Assembly (NCBI GenBank): GCA_029777145.1
Contig: JAKOSS010000357.1
Coordinates: forward strand, 1 to 11,396
Reading direction: 5' to 3'
Origin: Acidobacteriota bacterium
GTDB taxonomy: Bacteria > Acidobacteriota > Blastocatellia > Pyrinomonadales > Pyrinomonadaceae
DNA: 11,396 nt
The notes beneath the pieces are model-generated. The model was given only the letters and a program-made list of their open reading frames with translations, made no database searches and was not told the DNA's origin. This document shows, in pieces, positions 6,526-11,396 of the stretch. The translations under genes and the position numbers were made by a program. Each line of letters opens with the position of its first letter. The stretch's first letter is position 1.

Positions 6526-6562
6526 AAAAAATGAGCCCGCAGGTACTGAGACCGGCGGGCTC
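6526..6562. terminator. Bidirectional terminator between convergent genes
   Basis: GAGCCCGC (6533-6540) and GCGGGCTC (6555-6562) form a perfect 8-bp stem, extended by GGT/ACC across one mismatch, with a 6-nt loop. Six As at 6526-6531 give a T-run for the leftward transcript of the ATP-grasp gene, making that the stronger direction. Rightward the tail is AATTTCGTTT, which is weaker. Confidence 0.85.
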
Positions 6563-6584
6563 GAATTTCGTTTGGACCTACTGA

Positions 6585-7607
6585 CTATTCGGCGTTCGCT
6601 TTCTTCGATTTCGACGCCTTCGGGGCGACGTTTTTCGGTTTCGACGCCTTCGCCTTTGCAAGGGCGCGTTCCGGGCCGCTGATCATTCCCAGCCAGTTCA
6701 TCGCCGGGGCGACGCGTTCTTCGGCCAGGATCTTCAAAATGAATTCGGTCATCGCATCGACAATCCACTTGTGATTCTTCTCACCGACCGACGCGAGTTC
6801 GGCATCGGGTGCCGGGTTCATGAAGTCGATCGCATACGGAATCCCGTCCTTGATCGCGAACTCGACCGTGTTGAGGTCGTATCCGAGCGCTTTGCAGAGC
6901 GTGATCACATCGCGTTCGACACGGGCGTGAAGCTCCGGCGTCAGGTAATCGTCGACGTCAACGTATTGCATACCCGAGAGATACGGCTTCGACGGATCGT
7001 ACGGCATGATCAGGACCTTTTCCTGTCCGACGCAGTAGCAGCGCACGAAATGATCGTATTCGATTCCTTCCTGGAGCGTCATGCAGAGCGTGCCCGACTG
7101 ATTGTATTCGGTCCAAAGCTCCTCGAGCGAATGGATCTTCGAGACATTTTTCCAGCCGCCGCCGTCGTGCGGTTTGAGAAACGACGGAAATCCGACGAAA
7201 TCCACGACGCCCTGCCAATCGATCGGGAATTCAAGATTGCGCAGCGACTCGCTGACGATGTCCTTGATGTACGCGTGCTGCGGCAGCAACACGGTCTTCG
7301 GAACGGCGACGCCGAGCTTTTCGGCAAGGCTGTAATTGAAGAACTTGTCGTCCGCCGACCACCAGAACGGATTGTTGATGATGTACGTTCCCTCGAGCGC
7401 CATCCGTTTCAACATCGCACGGTAGTACGGCACTTCATGCGAAATACGGTCGATGATGACGTCGTATTTCTTCTCCATGTCGTGGCGAATGCCGCCGACC
7501 GTGACCATCTCGGCGACAACCTTGCCGCCGCCCTTTTCATTGATACTGTTGATAATCGATTCGGGGAACGTCACCTCACGCCCCACCAGGATACCCACTT
7601 TTTTCAT
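6585..7607 (-). CDS. ATP-grasp family ligase (RimK/D-Ala-D-Ala ligase-like fold) with basic C-terminal tail
   Basis: This 340-aa protein begins with a pre-ATP-grasp Rossmann-like domain (MKKVGILVGRE). The ATP-grasp fold follows: the nucleotide-binding lysine and Gly-rich loop in FLKPHDGGGWKNV (143-155), the LQEGIEYDHFVRCYCVG segment (178-194), and metal-binding residues in VEFAIKDGIPYAIDFMNPAP (E249, D261, N264). Such enzymes activate a carboxylate as acyl phosphate and join it to an amine or thiol; the substrate cannot be read here. From about 313 the protein ends in a Lys/Ala/Pro-rich tail (KAKASKPKNVAPKASKSKK), outside the fold. The ATG at 7605-7607 has AGAGGA 8 nt upstream. It follows the pspA/membrane-protein pair on the same strand after 309 bp, so it may or may not be cotranscribed; it ends at a strong terminator. 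Confidence 0.85.
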   Translation of the reverse strand: MKKVGILVGREVTFPESIINSINEKGGGKVVAEMVTVGGIRHDMEKKYDVIIDRISHEVPYYRAMLKRMALEGTYIINNPFWWSADDKFFNYSLAEKLGVAVPKTVLLPQHAYIKDIVSESLRNLEFPIDWQGVVDFVGFPSFLKPHDGGGWKNVSKIHSLEELWTEYNQSGTLCMTLQEGIEYDHFVRCYCVGQEKVLIMPYDPSKPYLSGMQYVDVDDYLTPELHARVERDVITLCKALGYDLNTVEFAIKDGIPYAIDFMNPAPDAELASVGEKNHKWIVDAMTEFILKILAEERVAPAMNWLGMISGPERALAKAKASKPKNVAPKASKSKKANAE

Positions 7608-7654
7608 TCGATAGTTTCCTCTGACAAATAAATCGTTTGTATTAATTGCTGGCT

Positions 7655-7673
7655 TTTCAGACCCAGTCTGAAA
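7655..7673. promoter_or_regulatory. Perfect 8-bp inverted repeat upstream of the ATP-grasp gene
   Basis: TTTCAGAC and GTCTGAAA flank 3 nt, 48 bp upstream of the start codon. No T-run follows in either direction, so it is not a terminator. It could be an operator or an mRNA leader hairpin. It is the only structure I see in 7608-7716. Confidence 0.45.
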
Positions 7674-7716
7674 CTGTTGATTTTAGATTAACGGGCGATG
7701 GAAGGCAATTGGGACC

Positions 7717-7821
7717 GGTCAATGGTCAGCGGTCGGCGGTCGGTGGTCATTGGTCGGTGGTCGGTGGTCGGTGGCCTGTGGTCAGTGGTCGGTGATCGGC
7801 GGTCAGTGGTCGGTGGTCGGG
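7717..7821 (+). repeat. Heptamer array, family A (15 exact-phase units)
   Basis: Exactly 105 bp, fifteen 7-mers, mostly GGTCGGT or GGTCAGT with substitutions only (GGTCAAT, GGTCAGC, GGTCATT, GGCCTGT, GATCGGC, GGTCGGG). There is no indel across the array. It has the same family as 607-658 and, inverted, 751-806. It lies in the gap between the membrane-protein gene and the ATP-grasp gene. Confidence 0.93.
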
Positions 7822-7850
7822 AGGCAAGAGGCCGCGCGTCAATCGTCAGG

Positions 7851-7906
7851 CAATCGCAAATCGCAAATCGCAAATCGCAAATCGAAAATCGCAAATCGAA
7901 AATTGA
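7851..7906 (-). repeat. Heptamer array, family B inverted (8 units)
   Basis: Eight 7-mers: CAATCGC, AAATCGC three times, AAATCGA, AAATCGC, AAATCGA, AAATTGA. They are the reverse complement of the family B units at 659-695. The array begins 10 bp downstream of the stop of the membrane-protein gene and is 29 bp from the family A array. Confidence 0.92.
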
Positions 7907-7916
7907 AAAGGGAGCG

Positions 7917-8768
7917 CTAGCGATTCTCAGGAAGCAGTTCGTAGTTGCCGACCGAACGGTTGTAAGCGTCGAGCGCGCCGACCGAATCCGCCGTTTCGTC
8001 GAGCATCTGCTTGGTCATCGCGATCGAATCCGACAACTGTTCGAAATCGAGAAGCGAGAATTTCTCCGGAGTCGACATCGTCACGATCTCATCGTTGAGA
8101 TATCCGAAGAAGTTTTCGATCGACTGCAGCTGGCCCTCGACCAGTTTGACCGAGTTCTCGATCTCGTCGAACGACGCAATGCGCCGCTTCAGGATCTCGA
8201 CGTTCGTCTGCTGGATGCGGCGTGTCTTGTCGTCAGGCGCGCTTTCAGCCGCGCGATATGCCTGAGCAAGCTGATTATGGACCGCCTGGCGGTTGATCGA
8301 CTTGAGGTGCTTTTTGCGGCGCCGGTAAACGTCAAGAAGATCGACGAAGTCTTCCCAACGCTGTTCGAGCGAGGTCAGATTCGACGGCAACTCCTTGGCG
8401 CCGGTGAACTTCTTGTAGTTGTCCTGAATGTTCTTCTTTTGCCACTTGAGGTAGTCGACGGCTTCGCGTTCGCGCGGCGAGAACTCCTCACGGATCAGTT
8501 TTTCCCGATTCGCGCGACTCGCCGCGAGATAGCGCTGTTTCTCGCGCTGATTGACAAGCTGGCGATACGACGGAACCATCGGCAGGAAAAGCAGGTAAAC
8601 CGCTTCGCAGATCAACGCCACGAACAGCGGAATGATGCTGACGGTCCACGCCGCGGCCACGGCAAAGCCGGCAAATCCCCAAAAGTTGACAGGTTCCTTA
8701 AAGGCTTCTCTGACGTACTTCGTGTTGAATCGCTGGATTTCCTTCTGATATTTCGCTAGATCCGCCAT
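7917..8768 (-). CDS. Membrane protein with long helical cytoplasmic domain, PspA neighbour, family unknown
   Basis: This 283-aa protein has a short charged N-terminus and a long hydrophobic stretch at about 28-66 interrupted by a proline (P47), best read as two membrane helices or a hairpin (FWGFAGFAVAAAWTVSI, then PLFVALICEAVYLLFLPMV). The remaining ~215 residues are charged and strongly helical, probably coiled coil, rich in R/K/E/Q. I do not recognise a named family. The start codon is 17 bp after the pspA stop on the same strand, so the two are very likely one operon. By analogy with PspB/PspC, LiaF or similar PspA partners it may anchor or regulate PspA at the membrane; this is inference from position and topology. 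No strong Shine-Dalgarno site is visible, so it may rely on translational coupling. Confidence 0.8.
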   Translation of the reverse strand: MADLAKYQKEIQRFNTKYVREAFKEPVNFWGFAGFAVAAAWTVSIIPLFVALICEAVYLLFLPMVPSYRQLVNQREKQRYLAASRANREKLIREEFSPREREAVDYLKWQKKNIQDNYKKFTGAKELPSNLTSLEQRWEDFVDLLDVYRRRKKHLKSINRQAVHNQLAQAYRAAESAPDDKTRRIQQTNVEILKRRIASFDEIENSVKLVEGQLQSIENFFGYLNDEIVTMSTPEKFSLLDFEQLSDSIAMTKQMLDETADSVGALDAYNRSVGNYELLPENR

Positions 8769-8785
8769 ATTCGCCGACGCTTGCC

Positions 8786-9565
8786 CTAGTTCGTTTCGTT
8801 CGTCTCGTTGAGGATCGCCTGCTCGAGGACTTCTTCGTTATTGACTTCCGGAGTACCCGCCGCGATCTGCTTGCCGGCTGTCGGGGAACCCGATCCGAGA
8901 AGACCCATTTGAGATTTGTACTCGAGCAACTTGTCATGGAGTTGGATGTCCATCGCCTCGCGTTCGATGTCCTGCATCTGGGCGTCGACCGAGCTCGAGC
9001 CGAGCTGGAGCTTGGCCTCGGCAGCGGCGACCCGGCGATCGATCTTCTCGCGCATTTCGTTGAAGGTCGAGGCATCGTCGCCGATGTTGAAGGTCTCCAT
9101 CGTCTGGGCGAGCTGCTCCTGAAGGCGGGCCTGTTTCGACGCGCTGATCAGCTGCATCGCCTCGGCGGTGCGCTTCTTCATGTTGAGGACGTAGTTGTCG
9201 CGGGCCTTGAGCGCCTGTTTGGACGCCGCCTGCGCATTGTCGTGCTGGATGTTCGTTCGCTCGAGGTCCATCTGCGCCTGCTGAAGCTGTCCGATGTAGG
9301 CGGTAGCGATATCGTCGCGGTTCATTTTGACCGAGGCCTTGATCTTCGAATCAAGATCGACGACCTGCTTCTCAAGATTCTCCTTTTGCCTCGACAGCAG
9401 ACGCTCGGTCGCCATCACCTGCGCCACGGAGTTGTTGAGTTCGGGAACGCGGTCTCGCATGTCGCGAATCGTCTGCTGGAGAACGAGTTCCGGATTCTCC
9501 ATCTTGTCGAGGGCCGCGCCGGTGCTCGCTCGGAATATTCTTGTGATTCTTTGCCAAAGTCCCAT
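8786..9565 (-). CDS. pspA: PspA/IM30 (Vipp1) family membrane-stress protein
   Basis: A 259-aa PspA-family protein. The N-terminal amphipathic helix (MGLWQRITRIFRA) that binds stressed membranes is followed by the conserved start of the coiled-coil core, KMENPELVLQQTIRDM (21-36). Long helical segments run to about 220, rich in Q/A/R/E. This family forms ESCRT-III-like rods and rings that protect the inner membrane. The Gly/Ser-containing linker and tail (about 222-259) end in a small tandem NETNETN. The start is the ATG at 9563-9565, not the in-frame ATG at 9791-9793: the extra 76 residues would be Arg-rich and unlike PspA, and the family begins at MGLWQR-type sequence. GGAG lies 13 nt upstream, rather far. 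It is first gene of a leftward pair and divergent from the GspS-like ATP-grasp gene. Sigma-54-like and sigma-70-like sites lie upstream. Confidence 0.93.
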   Translation of the reverse strand: MGLWQRITRIFRASTGAALDKMENPELVLQQTIRDMRDRVPELNNSVAQVMATERLLSRQKENLEKQVVDLDSKIKASVKMNRDDIATAYIGQLQQAQMDLERTNIQHDNAQAASKQALKARDNYVLNMKKRTAEAMQLISASKQARLQEQLAQTMETFNIGDDASTFNEMREKIDRRVAAAEAKLQLGSSSVDAQMQDIEREAMDIQLHDKLLEYKSQMGLLGSGSPTAGKQIAAGTPEVNNEEVLEQAILNETNETN

Positions 9566-9642
9566 TTTGTTATGTCTGCTCCAAAAAGTAGATAAAAAGA
9601 CCTCGCTACCGAAAAACCTTACGTCAGCGTCAATCTCAAAGT

Positions 9643-9658
9643 TGCAAAATACACTCCA
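9643..9658 (-). promoter_or_regulatory. Sigma-54-like promoter (GG-N10-GC) upstream of pspA
   Basis: Read leftward from 9658: TGGAGT, 5 nt, TTGCA, with GG and GC separated by exactly 10 bp. The -12 half is a full match to the consensus TTGCA/T; the -24 half matches TGGCAC at 3 of 6. E. coli pspA is transcribed by sigma-54 with PspF, so the position is biologically sensible. It lies about 80 bp before the start codon. Chance occurrence cannot be excluded. Confidence 0.4.
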
Positions 9659-9659
9659 C

Positions 9660-9687
9660 AGTATAGCAAGAAATCGGCAATTTTGAA
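9660..9687 (-). promoter_or_regulatory. Sigma-70-like promoter upstream of pspA
   Basis: Read leftward: TTCAAA (9687-9682, 4 of 6 to TTGACA), a 16-bp spacer, TATACT (9665-9660, 5 of 6 to TATAAT). It abuts the sigma-54-like site; they could be alternatives or only one may be real. Confidence 0.45.
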
Positions 9688-9786
9688 GAACTGATTGTCC
9701 GTGAGGCGGGGACGACGGGTGACGGCGAAAAGTCGGCAAGACGCGGCCGAAACGCCGGCTGCGGCCCGTTCGCCTTCGTCCGGCCC

Positions 9787-9815
9787 ATGACAATAATCAT
9801 CGTGCTGGGTTAAAT
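9787..9815 (+). promoter_or_regulatory. Sigma-70-like promoter for the GspS-like ATP-grasp gene, possibly leaderless
   Basis: ATGACA (9787-9792, 5 of 6), a 17-bp spacer, TTAAAT (9810-9815, 4 of 6). Only 7 nt separate the -10 from the ATG at 9823 and no Shine-Dalgarno sequence is present, so transcription would begin at or next to the A of the start codon. Confidence 0.45.
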
Positions 9816-9822
9816 TACAGTT

Positions 9823-11175
9823 ATGAACCCGACCCTTGACGCGCTTGTTCGAGAACTCGACGAGAGCCTGGTCGAGCGTTATCACAACGACTCGCCGCTG
9901 TTTGAACGGCTCAATCAGGTACAACACGACACCGGAATTCTCCACGACGATCGGCCGATCTGTCCCTTTCTCCGTCCGCACTTTTTTCCGCGTTCGCGCT
10001 ACGAGAAAGTGAAAGCGGCGGCCGAGACGCTGCACGGAGCTTTCGAGCGCGTGACCGAGGCCGCCTTGAACGATCCTGAGTTGATGGCAGAATTCGGACT
10101 GACCGAGATGGAGGAGCGGATGGCGCGGATCGATCCGCGGCACACCGGCTTATGCGCTTCGAGCCGTTTCGACGCGTTTCTCGACGGCGACGATTTCAAG
10201 TTTCTCGAATACAATGCGGAAACTCCGGCCGGGATCGGCGATCAGTACTCGTTCGACAAGGTGTTCGAATTGGTCCCGGAAGTCGGCAAGTTTCTTGAAC
10301 GCAATCCCCATTGGCGGCCCAATCCGTACATCACGTTGCTGGAGACGCTCGATGCGATATATCGCGAGTTCGGCGGAAAACGCGAGAAACCGAACATCGC
10401 GATCGTCGATTGGGAAGGCGTTTCGACTTATTCGGAATTCAAGATCCTCGAGCGTCACTGGCTGATGAACGGCTACAACACGATCATTGCCAACCCGTAT
10501 GAGCTTGAATATGACGGCGAGCATCTGCGCGTCGGCGAGTTTGTCGTCGATATCTTCTACAAACGCGTGATCATCCATGAATTTCTCGAGCGATTCGACG
10601 AAACGCATCCGCTGATCCGCGCCTACTCTGACGGCAAAGTCCTGATGGCAAACAACTTCCGGGTCAAGATCCCGCATAAAAAGACGAGTTTCGCGGTTCT
10701 TAGCGAGGGGCGTTGGGCGGACTTGTTCACTCCGGCGCAACGCGAGGCGATCGAGCGGCATATTCCGTGGACAAGGCGCGTGCGCGATTCGAAGACGACC
10801 TACCGCGGCAAAGAGATCGATCTCCTCGAACTGCTGCGCCGCGAGCGTGAACGATTTATTCTCAAACCGCACGATGATTACGGCGGTCACGGCATTCATT
10901 TCGGTTGGGAATCGTCGCAATCAGATTGGGATTCCTTCTTGAACAAAGCGCTCGACTCGATCTTTGTCGTTCAGGAACGCGTGCCGGTCGAGAAGACGTC
11001 AATTCCGATGTATTCGGAAGAGCATGCCGAATCAGCGAGTCTCAATATCGATTTCGATCCGTTTCTTTTCCGCGGAAAGGTCCACGGCGGACTGGTCCGT
11101 TTGTCGTCGAAATCGCTTGTGAACGTCTCGCAGGGCGGCGGCGAGACGTCGCTGGTCGTGATGGAAGAGTTTTGA
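9823..11175 (+). CDS. Glutathionylspermidine-synthase-like / circularly permuted ATP-grasp protein
   Basis: This 450-aa protein has ATP-grasp signature pieces in permuted order. SSRFDAFLDGDDFKFLEYNAETPAGIGD (113-140) supplies metal and substrate residues (R115, D117, E129, N131), resembling the EYNxDTP block of GspS-like and permuted type 2 ATP-grasps. The nucleotide-binding segment FILKPHDDYGGHGIHFG (345-361) with K348 comes later, then VVQERVPVE (382-390) and the final glycine loop NVSQGGGET (434-442). The middle (190-280) contains NIAIVDWEGVSTYSEF. Members form amide bonds between small peptides, amino acids or amines, and several have no known substrate. I see no amidase/CHAP domain, so it is the synthetase half alone. 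It is divergent from pspA, an association also seen for YjfC with YjfJ in E. coli. It ends at a bidirectional terminator. The family is fairly sure, the substrate unknown. Confidence 0.85.
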   Translation: MNPTLDALVRELDESLVERYHNDSPLFERLNQVQHDTGILHDDRPICPFLRPHFFPRSRYEKVKAAAETLHGAFERVTEAALNDPELMAEFGLTEMEERMARIDPRHTGLCASSRFDAFLDGDDFKFLEYNAETPAGIGDQYSFDKVFELVPEVGKFLERNPHWRPNPYITLLETLDAIYREFGGKREKPNIAIVDWEGVSTYSEFKILERHWLMNGYNTIIANPYELEYDGEHLRVGEFVVDIFYKRVIIHEFLERFDETHPLIRAYSDGKVLMANNFRVKIPHKKTSFAVLSEGRWADLFTPAQREAIERHIPWTRRVRDSKTTYRGKEIDLLELLRRERERFILKPHDDYGGHGIHFGWESSQSDWDSFLNKALDSIFVVQERVPVEKTSIPMYSEEHAESASLNIDFDPFLFRGKVHGGLVRLSSKSLVNVSQGGGETSLVVMEEF

Positions 11176-11190
11176 TCCCAAACCCCAGAC

Positions 11191-11235
11191 AAAAGAGAAC
11201 CCGCGACGTGTGATCCACATCGCGGGCTTCTTTTT
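11191..11235. terminator. Bidirectional terminator
   Basis: CCCGCGA (11200-11206) pairs with TCGCGGG (11220-11226), with an inner GTG/CAC stem across one mismatch and a 5-nt loop. TTTTT follows at 11231-11235, and AAAAGAGAA precedes it for the opposite direction. It serves the ATP-grasp gene ending at 11175 and the leftward gene ending at 11253. Confidence 0.82.
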
Positions 11236-11252
11236 GATCACGGAACCGAAGA

Positions 11253-11396
11253 TCAGTGACTGTTGTAGTTGGCAACCGGATAGTCGCCGTTTGCGCCGAA
11301 CGGAACGCTGATCGCACCGCTCGTCGAACCCTTGTACCAGAACGCGCTGGCTCCGGGACTCGCGCTGGTGCGCCAAACTGCCGGATCCGTCTTTCC
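11253..11396 (-). CDS. C-terminal end of a beta-propeller/FG-GAP-like repeat protein (5' part outside window)
   Basis: The minus-strand frame is open from the window edge to a TGA at 11253-11255, giving 47 residues that start GKTDPAVWRTS and continue FWYKGSTSGAISVPFGANGD and YPVANYNSH. This matches the repeat unit pattern of VCBS/FG-GAP-like proteins, in which D-x-AVWR, a WY turn, then QFG-x-x-GD-x-PV-x-x-Y recurs every ~45 residues; the final unit here lacks the usual DGD calcium loop because the protein ends. Such proteins are typically large and exported. Support: the reading frame runs clean to the edge, the composition is sensible, and the stop lies 18 bp from a terminator. The assignment is from the pattern of one unit only. 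Confidence 0.6.
   Translation of the reverse strand, partial: GKTDPAVWRTSASPGASAFWYKGSTSGAISVPFGANGDYPVANYNSH

Noticed and set aside
6771..7631. 286-codon plus-strand ORF across the ATP-grasp gene
   Set aside because: Antisense to a gene with intact ATP-grasp motifs; no motif of its own.
7717..7906. Coding use of the 7-mer array (ORFs run through it)
   Set aside because: A 7-bp period shifts frame each unit; the ORFs are open only because the repeat lacks certain stops.
7698..8759. 353-codon plus-strand ORF antisense to the membrane protein
   Set aside because: It starts inside the heptamer array and its composition is that of an antisense shadow; the minus-strand frame has the sensible topology and a pspA-linked start.
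9566..9793. N-terminal extension of PspA from an upstream ATG
   Set aside because: The extra 76 residues are Arg-rich and unlike the family, and they would cover the promoter-like sequences; the MGLWQR start fits PspA.
10150..10920. 256-codon minus-strand ORF inside the GspS-like ATP-grasp gene
   Set aside because: Shadow of a gene with clear family motifs.

Overview
This window (roughly mid-50s % G+C) looks like chromosomal DNA of a Gram-negative bacterium. My best guess is Acidobacteriota, probably the Blastocatellia/Pyrinomonadales side. That guess rests on the heptanucleotide repeat islands, the density of TPR proteins, a COG5621-type CrtC-like protein, and the C-terminal end of a repeat protein of the kind these genomes carry in number. 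No rRNA, tRNA or housekeeping marker is present, so the taxon is inference. There is no phage, plasmid or transposase gene.

Layout. 1-605 (+): C-terminal part of a TPR protein. 607-806: an intergenic island of tandem 7-mers in three blocks. 812-3855 (-): an envelope-stress style block reading leftward, with an ECF sigma factor (3208-3855), a zinc-finger anti-sigma factor with one membrane span (2076-2888) and a CrtC/AttH-like lipocalin-fold protein (812-1990). A 225-bp segment bounded by 24-bp imperfect inverted repeats separates sigma from anti-sigma. A hairpin with a T-rich tail separates anti-sigma from the CrtC-like gene. The sigma gene carries a textbook-like ECF promoter in front of it, suggesting autoregulation. 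4129-5001 and 5144-6508 (+): two membrane-anchored TPR proteins, each followed by a hairpin terminator.

6585-11175: the most interesting block. Reading leftward are pspA (8786-9565), a membrane/helical protein of unknown family (7917-8768, 17 bp after pspA) and an ATP-grasp ligase with a Lys/Ala/Pro-rich tail (6585-7607). Between the last two lies a second heptamer island (7717-7906). Divergently from pspA runs a second ATP-grasp enzyme, related to the glutathionylspermidine-synthase-like, circularly permuted group (9823-11175). PspA paired with a glutathionylspermidine-synthase-like ATP-grasp recalls the E. coli yjfIJKLMC cluster (YjfJ is PspA-like, YjfC is GspS-like). Here the pair comes with a second, different ATP-grasp and an unrecognised membrane partner. 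I infer a membrane-stress/peptide-ligation module. 11253-11396 (-): the last 47 codons of a repeat-rich, probably exported protein, sharing a bidirectional terminator with the ATP-grasp gene.

Regulation visible in sequence: an ECF-type promoter (-35 GGAAC, 17 bp, GTCTAA) upstream of the sigma gene; a GG-N10-GC sigma-54-like site and a sigma-70-like site upstream of pspA; and a sigma-70-like promoter placed so that the divergent ATP-grasp mRNA would be leaderless. All promoter calls are by eye.
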